Assembly (NCBI RefSeq): GCF_947507565.1
Contig: NC_089176.1
Location: 558,001-622,000 of the forward strand
Direction of reading: 5' to 3'
From: Oscarella lobularis
Lineage: Eukaryota > Porifera > Homoscleromorpha > Homosclerophorida > Oscarellidae
DNA: 64,000 bases
Every line of letters begins with the position of its first letter. Position 1 is the first letter of the stretch. The translations under genes were made by a program, and so were the position numbers. The notes under the pieces were generated by a model. The model saw only the letters and a program-made list of their open reading frames with translations. It was not told where the DNA came from and did no database searches. Of the stretch, positions 32,308 to 42,400 are shown piece by piece.

Positions 32308-32628
32308 AATGCCCAAATTAGACTATTTGCGTCTATCCGGAGCATATCAAGGTCACGTTGAACTCTACTACAGAGGATCATGGGGTGGCATTTGCTGCAG
32401 TTCTTGGAACAAAATAGCTGCCAATGTAGTGTGCAAAACGCTGGGATTTCCCCGAGCATTGGATACAATAAACGCTCAGCAATTCGACCCAGTGGCTGTA
32501 CTTTGTAAAGTCGCTGACGCAAGCATTTCCTCCTGCTCAGATGACGGCTGGAGAAATGGTTTGTGCGACCCTAGCAGCGTTGCTGGTGTAGTGTGTGGTG
32601 AGTTCAAGCCGCTCACTCTTCAAAAACA
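32308..32628 (+). pseudogene. Orphan SRCR exon at the duplication junction
   Basis: A partial copy of exon 5 of the SRCR receptor kinase (40674-40964) with its acceptor and downstream intron start. The match begins at TGCCCAAATTAG and stops at CAAAAACA (32628), where copy B of the duplication begins. Deletions near 32480-32500 remove residues and break the frame of the LCKVAD segment relative to the intact exon. No other SRCR-kinase exons accompany it, so it is a relic. Confidence 0.85.
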
Positions 32629-32740
32629 CTCCGTTAGAAAAGAAACCGTAGACTAAATACCTACTGTACCTTTCCAAACTTTCAGCATAGATGTAATAGA
32701 AGTGCTTTCAGCTGCTGGATGCCGCGCGCGTTAGAGCACG

Positions 32741-33713
32741 ATGGAAGTCTCTGCGAGGTTGGAGCAGCAGTAAGCTTGAGGGTACAGTTAGCCCCTCAAT
32801 ATAGTTGTAGTTTATAGGCTAGTACCTTGAAGGATCAAGTTGCTCTGGTTGCTGGCGGAGCTGGTGTCGTGGGAGCAGGTGCATAGTTTCCTGAAGCTGG
32901 GAGCTGCATAGTACCTTCAAGATCGCAGCAAAAATTAGACGATCTCATCGCTACAGTTCCGGAAAGTAGGCTAATTTCTCCACGATCTAAACATATCACT
33001 TCTACTGTATCTTTATTTCAGGTGATAGGCCGAGACTACTTACTCTTGTAGCTTCAGCTGGATCTCCGGAAGGAGTGGAAAAAATTGTGAAATTTCTGGA
33101 TGATAATGAGCTGAAAGTGAATCCAGTTCGTTGGGGACACTGGTTTAAAGGGCAGACGATTGGTCAACCTGTTTCCGAATGGGACAAAATGCGTAAGAGA
33201 TAAAGCTAAGAGACCATACCTTGTGGTAGTTAAGTCCTTTCACCAATCCACTCCACTCTAAAGAATCTAGAGAAGCCGTTAGTTGCGCTCTTGATTTACA
33301 GTAATTTTTAATGACAAACTGCTCTTTTAGTTGGAGATGGCGCTAGGTCGCACTTTGTTTTCACCACTCAAATTCTGCCAAAAATTGCCGACACCAAAAA
33401 TGCGACGTTTACCTACGTGACGGGAAGGCTTGGTGAAGGCATGAGAATGCCGAACGTCGGATTGATGTGCATCGACTATACGTGCATCTATGGCTTGATT
33501 ATGGTCGCCCAAGAAGAGATGAAGGAGAAGCCTATTCGCATCAACGAGTTTCGTCTCGGTCTCTACGTCACAAGAGAAAAACAGGAATTGGCCGACGAAT
33601 GTGGCATGGTTTTGGCTGGATTGGCTACTACAAAAGGGCTGGCCGTCAAAGAGAAATTGGTGCGTATTGCCAAGGAGGAAGACCTCGCCACGTGGCATCA
33701 AAAACTGCACTAG
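32741..33713 (+). pseudogene. SDR-family pseudogene (copy B)
   Basis: Collinear with the gene at 25843-26837 but broken. It lacks one G of the first exon (GCGAGGTTGG against GCGAGGGTTGG), shifting frame. In exon 2 a 5-nt and a 4-nt deletion flank a segment read with an in-frame TAG near 32882-32884. In exon 3 a 7-nt and a 2-nt deletion flank another shifted segment. The last exon (33331-33713) is still open. Unlike copy A, its first-intron donor is GT (GTAAGC). Confidence 0.85.
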
Positions 33714-34073
33714 TTTTGTATTATGCTTGCCTAGCATGATTTGTGCATTCTTCTTTCTTTCTTTGAGCGCGTACTGAATGTTCATATAGTCTGAAAAAGA
33801 GAATACCTGTGACCATCTAGAAGCGAAGAGATCTACTATTTTCCTCTATCTCTATTCGTTCAATAAAGGAAGACTGTTTGTTTGATTAAGGTAATATTTT
33901 TGACTTAGAAAGACTTTCGTATAAATACGGAAAAACGTTGTGCTGACGTCAAAAAAGTGTGATAAATGAGCAAAGGCAAAACAGAGCATTCAGTAATGTA
34001 CAGTATGAATCGAGGCTACCCCTGAGCTGTTTTTAGCATGTAGCACAGCAAGAGAGCTGGTCGTACTCTCTTG

Positions 34074-37000
34074 CTAGCTAATCGTTTCACCGTGTGTGGC
34101 GTTGGATGTACTTTCGTCTAGAAGGCGTTGGCCCTTAGGCCGCCGCCTCTTGACTTTCATTATTACCGCCACAACGAGAACGATTCCCACGATTGATCCT
34201 ATGACGACGCCAGCGATCATTCCAGCACGAGAATCTCCGGTTTTTGACTGCTGCTGTCCACCACCACCATCATTCTACTCATGTTAAAAATAGAACCTGA
34301 GTTCAATCGCCTAAAATTTAATACCTTAACTATGAAAGAGTCTGAAACATTTTTATTTGTTTTCGAGGAAAGTTTGTCGACCACTTCAGTGGAAAATTCA
34401 ATTTTTTCACTTAGTCCATAACCTCCCGTGACAGTATCTTCTACTCTTATCCTAAAGTAAGAGCCACCAGCTTTAGATTTAGGCGGAGCAACAGGGTGCT
34501 GCCACGTAATAAGATTATCGCCGTAGACCAAGTCTAACAAATAAATAAATGAATTAATGAATAAAATGAATTATAATTTATCTATACTATACCTTTAGTG
34601 TCTACAGTGTGCAAAAGAGTGTACGGTTCTTCTGACGCCACAATTTGAACACTCGAGTTCTTAGTATCTGATAGACCAGATACCCCAATAGCTGCTGGTT
34701 TCTTCGCGCTAAACGTCGGATCAGCGACAACACAAATCTTCGCAACTGAAAAATGAGAACAAATAGGGTGAAAATTAATTAATAAAGAACATTGACTATA
34801 TGTAGTTTACCCGTGACATTTTGACTCAAACCCGATGCTCCTGTGTACCCCTCGTCTTCGACGAACGCCGTGCAAACGTCGCCGGCTTCAATTGGCGTTG
34901 CCGACTCCTTGCCAACATTCCACGTGACTGTCGAGGAGAAAGAAAATTCTTGCGAGTGAAGCAATGTCGGCAGATTTCGCTTTTACCTTTGCCTTGCGCT
35001 TTAGGAACATTCCTAGCAATGACCCACTTCCCAGATGTGCACACCAAACCGACTCTGACAAACTTTAGGTAGACTAAATTGTCTTCAGCCTAACACCCAC
35101 CGTTTAAAAATCTATAGACTTTAAAAATACTATTTCTTACAATGTAAGTGATAGTGTAATCCTGATTCACGCAGACGGCTGACGACTTGGCGACGATGTT
35201 AACCGTAATAGCACCATCTGTACCAAGTAGAATATTTTCACCCAAAAAATGTTAGAACTCTTTTACTTACGTCTGAATCGAAATCTAGTGTCACTGCACG
35301 ATGACAAATAGCTGGGCTTTCCTGATTGGGCTCGAAGGCGGAATAAGCCGCCAGATGTGCCTTTGATAGCCTTAGGCAGGCTCCAAGTTGCATGCAGAAA
35401 GCCGGTGATATTGTCTAAAGACATTAACGTAATTAGTCTCAATAGTTTAGCTACTTTACGAAAAAATTTTCTGTACTCGTCAAATTATAAATGACATTTT
35501 CGCATTTTTCGTCCATCAGATAGTACTGAAGCGGAACTGGCTTGACGTAGTCCGGTTCTACTTTGACAAAGACGCTCGTGTTCGTTCCAAACGTCACAGC
35601 ATCGGGCGTCACAATGGATAGATCAGCGTCTAGACAACAAAGAAAACAAACGTCATTTGGCACCAAATCTTTAGATAAAAAAGTAAATATCTAATTTACG
35701 GGTTATAGTAAAAACGTTGCTTTTTCCTTGAGCTCCCGTTTGCGGGTCGTTTAGAAAGAGATAATATTCACCCGGGCTTGGATGATGTCCCTGTCCGACC
35801 CACCAGTTCAGTTGCTTGTCTTTAGCTAAGAAAACTATAGTGAGATATCAAGACAATGTCTTCTCAAAAACTCACCAACTACGTTCGGAAATAATCTTCC
35901 GTAAAACGTTCCATTCTTGTAATACAAGTCCACGTCCAACTAAAAGAAAAATTGATTACTGAAACGAACTCTGGCAGCCAGAGCCGTAGTCTTACATTCA
36001 ACGAGAGCGTCAACGATGAGTCGTAGTCCCAAGCCAGTGCAGCTTCCGTACCGTAGTAAACAATGAGCGGGTCAATAAGTTTAACCGGAATTGTGACATC
36101 GATGACACCGCCTTAATTAAATCGAATAAGTGAATCAATAACTAAATAGTGCACGAAACGCCGACTTACGAACGAACTCAACTTCGTCAGAGTATCCAAC
36201 AAAAGGAGTGCATCCGGACATGGTCCAAGAGGCTCTGATTCGATACTTGACTCCAAACGCAGCCCCCTTAGGCAACGTCTTCAAAGGAATGAGAACGTGA
36301 CCGGAACTCGAAGTACTTTGCACTACGTAAAACGAGTCACGACGATTATTTATTGTTTTGAAAACGTACCGAGTGTTGTAACCACGCAGTCTTTTGAATC
36401 GATCAAGTCGAGTCGGACCGTTGTAGCAGGATTGTTTGCTGGACTTTTGCTAACTGCCACGGAAACCTTTGATCCAACAAGAAAAGTTGAAGTAGTAGAA
36501 ACGCCAAAAGATGCCCCTAAATGCCGATTCATTAAAAATTGTTAGTTCATTGACGGCGGACTTACGTGTAACTGTAAGTTGCACCGAGTCCGGCGCCTCT
36601 CCGACGAAATTGTCAGCCGAGTACGTGTACGTTCCCTGATCGGTGACGTAGGCGTGGGGAATTCTGAGCGTAGACTCTCTTCTATCTGCACTGTAAGTGA
36701 AATTCTTTCGCGATCCTGTATCGACGTCTTTGCCGTCGTGAGTCCACTGGATCGTCGGAATTGGCCAGCCCGTCACAGTGCACTTAAACGAAGCGGGGCA
36801 TCCCGCCCAAACACTCTCAGAGTGAGGCGTCACAGACACGTTAGGGGGTACTATACGAAAAAAAGAACTCTTCATAAATACGTGTCAGAAAAAAATAGAT
36901 TTTTTCTCACCGCATCCCTGATATCCAGTCAGGTCTATCTTCGAAAATCCCTTGGAACGACACTGCGTCGCATACTTCACGTAATAAACACAGGCACGTT

Positions 37001-38339
37001 TCGCCTTGCTGTCGTCGTCCGGCTCCATGCAAACGTCTACGTAACACTCGCGACTCACAGGCGTGGGATCGACGTAGAAGAAGCTGGACGAATCCGCATT
37101 GCACTGGTACATCGCGCCGCGTCGAAAAACGTCGCAGTAGCGAGAAGTATCGTGGTAGGGCGTCTTGCACGCCGTCAGCGTCGACGGCCCCGCGCACGTC
37201 GCCGAGTGACTCGGAAGTTGATAGGACTCGGTGAACATCAGCACGGTCTGATCATTTGAGGGATTATCTATCCACGGCAATGTCGTCCCGTTGATGAGAG
37301 TGAAATCGTCGCTCTTGTCGTCGTTCCATTTTCCGCACAGTCCCACAGTCTGATTCTTGACGGAGCTTCCCGCTAGAATTTCGATGTTGTACGGCCCGCG
37401 TATGGCGAAACTGTAGTCGCAGTGGCACGTCGTCGTAATAACGTGACCATCGCTCTGAACGATCACTCGCGCGTCTTCGATCAACTCGGGCAGATTACCG
37501 GTCACGTCGTTGCCGTTAATCGTGACCCCGCCGTGCAACGCGTCCATTTTAATAACCGTCGGCGTCACCGCGCCATTCGTACCGTTCGCACACGGAAAAA
37601 CGTTGATGATCGTCCCCGAAATGCACGACCTGTCGTCGCCGCACTTCACCGTTTCAATTTGTATATTGAATCGCGGATATTTCAGACTGCGCACGTTGTC
37701 GTAGACGGCGTAGTAAATGCAGGCGCCGTAGAACGAGTAGTGCGAGTCGTCGAACGTCATCACGTGTGGATCTCCCGTCATCGTGCACGTTCCGTACGAC
37801 GGCTGAGGCGCCGACGTATTCACGACCAATAGAGTCTGAAACGAGGACGTGTACGATGGGAGAAGATCTTGACGATTCATCATTGCTAGAGCGTCGGCGT
37901 AACCTACGAGACAACAATATCGCATTATTTATTATTTATTATTTATTATATTTTATTTGCCTTCGAATGGGCAGTGACGTTCGTTGCATTTCGTCGTCGT
38001 CGGACGCGTGTCCGGTCCCGCGCACTTTCGGCCGCCCGAACTCGGTGCCGGATTCGTGCAGTTTCGTTTTTCGAGGATAACGCCGCCGGTTCCGCACGAT
38101 TTCGAGCAGTAGGGCGTCGCTTTCCACGCGCTCCAACCGCCGTCGACAGGCGCTGAAGAAAAAAAAGATAGATGCAACGTTAGAACAGGAAAATGTTTCG
38201 ACATCATGAAAGCAAGCAAGGAACGCGAGAGCATTTCGCCTTCTCTACATCGTATTGCTCTCGTACCTCGTTTGGATCTTTTGTGACTTGGAGAGGCTGC
38301 AGCGAAGGCGCACAGGCTGAGCAAAAGCAGGAACCGCAT
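34074..38339 (-). CDS. TSP1-vWD-C8-Ig single-pass receptor, copy B
   Basis: Paralog of 27181-31522 with the same exon plan: signal peptide exon 38339-38267, TSP1 exon near 38153-37962, vWD/C8 exon near 37911-36911, Ig exon near 36850-36566, then the modular exons and the TM exon. It differs by in-frame indels in the vWD linker and module 3. Three changes matter. The second Ig cysteine is Tyr (YTYSADN instead of YTCSADN). A C8-region Cys is Ser (RSKG instead of RCKG). A 10-nt deletion creates TAG at 34076-34074, removing the last residues including the YDQL motif. The rest stays open, so it may be a functional, altered receptor or an early pseudogene. The TSP1 exon again ends at a GC donor. 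Confidence 0.8.
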
Positions 38340-38467
38340 CTTTCAGTCTGTTCTGTAATGGCCGATTGGTTTCTGTGCACGGATCTAAGCACCTGTAGAT
38401 TGGCCAATGAGAAAGTGGGGATTCAGGAGAAACTCCGGTTCCCCAGAAAGGAAGTTGAATAATTAGG
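38340..38467. other. Upstream flank of receptor copy B
   Basis: Shares promoter-proximal sequence with copy A up to about 38427, including GATTGGCCAATGAGA, which contains a CCAAT box in both orientations. Copy A keeps an extra segment (about 31560-31590) missing here. Confidence 0.5.
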
Positions 38468-38697
38468 TTAAGTTCTTTTCATTCCGTATTACTGAATTAC
38501 AGAGGGTAGAAGGTTCGCGGACGTAGGTAAATGCTTGTGTCCGGTGTCTGGGTATATAGAGGCAAATATTCCTAACAACAGGAACCGGACACAAGCACAA
38601 GCTTACCTGTACAATGTACATCCGCACGAAGCTTGTCCAATTTCTGAGTTTTGCTTCCACCCTCTGTAAATCAGTATACGGAATGAAAAGAAGTTAA
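38468..38697. mobile_element. TTAA-flanked foldback element (MITE-like)
   Basis: 230 bp bounded by TTAA on both sides. Terminal inverted repeats of about 38 bp (TTCTTTTCATTCCGTAT... and its complement near 38660-38694) are followed by further inner complementarity, with GCTTGTGTCCGG matching CCGGACACAAGC. TTAA target duplication is typical of piggyBac-type insertion; there is no coding capacity. The TIR does not begin with the usual CCC, so the family assignment is tentative. Confidence 0.65.
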
Positions 38698-39496
38698 ATG
38701 CAAATCGCTCCTGTCTCTTTGAAGCAGTTGTGCACTGTTGATCTTTTATGCGAGTGGTCTTTTTTGCCGGCGGTATAAAAGATCACCGGTATAAAAGATC
38801 ACCGGGCAACCGTACTCGCTAGGAAAACCTAAGCGTAGGAATGGTAAGCAGCTAGCTAGAAGCGCCAGTGCCGCCGGACAGCATAAAAAGGCAAAAAATT
38901 ATGAGAGACATGCGACGTCATCTCTACGTAGCTCTACGTAACGATGACGTCATGATCTCTTTTGCTGGTGATCTTTTATGCAGGTCTCACACACGTGCTG
39001 TCCCCCGAGTGCTGTGGCGCTGGTGACCACAAGGCGAGCGAGTGCGCGCTGCGTGTGGTCGAACCCGCCGCGGCGACTAAAACCGGCGCTAGACGTGGGC
39101 CCACGGCGAATCGTGACTTCCGGATTGGGTACGGCGGCGCAGCGAGCAAGCGACCACGCGTGCGCCGCAACTTGCCATCGGCACGTGAGCACCCGGCGGT
39201 AGGTGGTAAAAATAATCCATTAGACCGTAGCCTATTAGGTTCTTCATAGCTGTACATACAAGTAGACTAGGTCTAATGGATTATTTTTACCACCGGCGCG
39301 ACATGCACATGCCGCGACGCGCGGCTTCCGACGTACGTCAGAGCAGCTTGAAAAACATCTGCCCTCTTCCTGATTAGATTTCACAATTTTCATTATTCTG
39401 TTATCTTATCGTAATCGCTCGCTCTGAAAACGCTAGAGCGTCAAAGTTCTTCCGCAGTCTGTCACGATCTCTCAAAGGACTCGCCGCGCGACCCAA
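38698..39496. other. Repeat-bearing intergenic region before the SRCR kinase
   Basis: Contains two direct GGTATAAAAGATCACC copies near 38774-38806 that are inverse to GGTGATCTTTTATGC at about 38966, a CGTCAT/ATGACG palindromic patch near 38915-38955, a GC-rich stretch 39000-39195 without family resemblance, and a perfect hairpin (listed separately). The kinase promoter lies in the last 150 bp. Confidence 0.5.
39202..39294. mobile_element. Perfect 25-bp inverted-repeat hairpin element
   Basis: Arms GGTGGTAAAAATAATCCATT(AGACC) at 39202-39226 and the exact reverse complement at 39270-39294, with a 43-bp spacer. Intact arms suggest recent insertion of a small foldback element into GC-rich surroundings. 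Confidence 0.7.
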
Positions 39497-42400
39497 ATGA
39501 TGAAGTCCTCTTTTTTTCTGCTCTTGACCACAGTTTTCAGTGCGTACACTAGTCAAATGTCTTCACGAGTTGATATAGTAGCCACTCGCTTCTATAGACC
39601 TTGGGCTTTGTCGAACTGTTTCCTCCTCATCCCATGGAGGTCCTGTCACGTTTTGCTTTCTTGTTGTTAGACAGACAGTAAGTGGCTCTAATTTCTAGGC
39701 CTTGTAAGGTTGTCGTCGCCTGAACACGGCCGAGGGTTCGTCCAAGTTTTCCACAACGGATCGTGGGGATACGTCTGCAGCAGGCAATGGAACATGATGA
39801 ACGCAAATGTCGTTTGCCGAGAACTAGGCTTTCCAAAAGCTCACAAAACATCCCAAGCACTCGCTCTCGACCAGTTGGTTTGGCTCGACGAAGTGACGTG
39901 CAGAGACTCGGACAAAAGCCTCTTGACGTGCCCTTCCAAGGGTTGGGCAAAGCACTTCTGTCAAGCTGTGGTGCTCGTAGAATGTGGTAAGCCTAGGCTT
40001 CGGCGTTGCTAAACGCTCGCAGGGGAGGCAACCTCGTGGAATGGTATAGGTAGGGAATCTGTTTTGAAAGTCTAGTGCGCCCGCGCTTGATCCGCAGTTG
40101 CGTGACCGTAGTAACCGTTATGGTGACCACTGCTAATTAAACTGCAGTTTGAACCTGACGAGAAACTTTCAAAAAGAGAGAAGAGCCCATGAGTCAATAC
40201 TAGACAGTACTTCCTAAAGGAAATACATTAGAGTGCACATACATGTGCATGATGAAAACGATTTCTAATGCAATTGACCACTTTCCATCCTTCCGCACCC
40301 ACACACAGTATGGTTTGCTCTGATGTAGTTCCAATTCGATTATCCGGAGGATGGGGTCCCATGGCCGGGCGAGTTGAAGTATTCTTCAACAGCGAATGGA
40401 TGACCGTGTGCAAAACGTCGTGGAGCATACGAAGTTCAGAAATTTCTTGTAATCTTTTGGGCTATCAGAGAGCCATTGCAACCGGTCATTTGGGACCCGG
40501 AAATGGAACAATTTGGAGGTTTCGCGAGCATAATTTCCAATAGCTAATCTGATAACCACTAACAATATAGAAATGAACAGAACTGCAGTCACTTGGATGA
40601 CGTTGGAATTGTGTGCGGAAGTAAGTAATTGACCTTTTTTTTATATAAATTGCTTATTGGGTGCCCAAATTAGACTATTTGCGTCTATCCGGAGCATATC
40701 AAGGTCAAGTTGAACTCTACTACAGGGGATCGTGGGGTGGCATTTGCTGCAGTTCTTGGAACAAAATAGCTGCCAATGTAGTGTGCAAAACGCTGGGATT
40801 TCCCCGAGCATTGGATACAATAAACGCTCAGTCAGATAGCAGTTCGACCCAGTGGCTAGACAATGTACTTTGTAAAGTCGCTGACGCAAGCATTTCCTCC
40901 TGCTCTGATGACGGCTGGAGAAATGGTTCGTGCGACCCTAGCAGCGTTGCTGGTGTAGTGTGTGGTGAGTTCAAGCCGCTCACTCTTCAAAAACAACGCG
41001 CCCAATTTTTTTTTAGATCGCGTACGATTGAGCGAGGGCTACAAAGGGATCGTCGAAGTGTACTACATGGGAGAATGGGGTGGAATTAGTGCAACCACCT
41101 GGGACGATACCGCCGGCAGCGTCATCTGCCGTCAGCTGGGTTTCCCTAAAGCTGTTTCGGTGTCGCTGAGTACGACATTGATACAAGTTTGGATCAGCAA
41201 AATCTTTTGTCGTGACACCGACAGAAGCATTTTTTCGTGTCTCTCGCAGTATACTTCGGAAGAGGCCGAAGGCACCGGTCCAATTCTATCTGCCGCCGTT
41301 GAATGCAGTATATAAATTTCTAGGTTCTTCTTCTTTATTCGAAATAAGAATCTATAGGTCGCATTCGCTTGTCAGGAGGGTCGGATGAAAGTAACGGACG
41401 AGTCGAAATTTTTCACAACGGAGAATGGGGAACAGTCTGCAACAGTTCGTTCGACATGACTGCTGCCGTCATCGTTTGCCGGCAAATGGGCTACCAAAAT
41501 GCCAGAGTCGTCAGAGATTTCGGACCCGGAATGAGTACGATATTTCTACACGGTTTATCGTGCAGATCTAACGATTCTACCATTTTTGACTGTCCTTCGG
41601 ATGGTTGGAGCAACGAACGCTGCGCCCAAGACGTCGGAGTTGATTGTGGCAGTAAGTTTATCATAGAAATTATTCTCGTGTGTAAAAAATAATGTACAGA
41701 CATGGTAAGACTGTCAGGAGGCTCAAATCCAAGCGAAGGACGAGTAGAAGTATACCGCGACGGAGAATGGGGAACAGTGTGCGGAGAAACGAACTGGAAT
41801 CAAGCGAACGTCGACGTCGTGTGCCGTCAGCTGGGATTTCCCAGAGGACTTGGCGCTCTTAGATTCAATTCTGGCAGTGGTCGAATATGGATGGCTGACG
41901 TCGAATGTCGAGACAACGACACCAGCATTTTATCTTGTCCGTTTTCTGGCTGGAACCTGCACAATTGTAAACACGATTCTGACGTTGGAGTTAGATGCGG
42001 TAAGATTAAATAAGAAGTTTTATAGATATAGACATTGAGCTATTGTAGATCGATTTCGACTTGCTAGCGGCAAAGGATCGTACGAAGGTCGAGTCGAAAT
42101 TTTTCTCAACAACGAATGGCACCTTTTGGTATCTTACTTCTCCCCGCGAGCTAAAAAATTGGTTTGCCAGCATCTCGGATTTTCAGCGGTACTCGACACT
42201 AACAAAAACTTCCCTCCAAAAGTTGGTGCAAAAACAGTAATAGTGCAGTGCACAGAATCCCACAGAGACATACTATCGTGCGACATGGATATATCGCCTA
42301 GTGTGGCCCTCCTAGTTCAACCTATGTTTGGCGTAGAGTGCAGCAGAATAAGATTGGTTGAGGGAGAAGACGACAACGAAGGCGACGTCGAAGTTTTTAT

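Larger units (their letters stand above)
32636..38427. repeat. Segmental duplication, copy B
   Basis: Counterpart of 25757-31655. It carries an SDR pseudogene and a second TSP1-vWD-Ig receptor gene. Many small deletions distinguish it from copy A. Confidence 0.9.

Noticed and set aside
32308-32656. A separate SRCR gene
   Set aside because: A single damaged exon with no partner exons; it is a duplication relic.
38962-39257. Overlapping GC-rich frames upstream of the SRCR kinase
   Set aside because: Open on both strands because of high GC; no family resemblance and interrupted by a foldback element.
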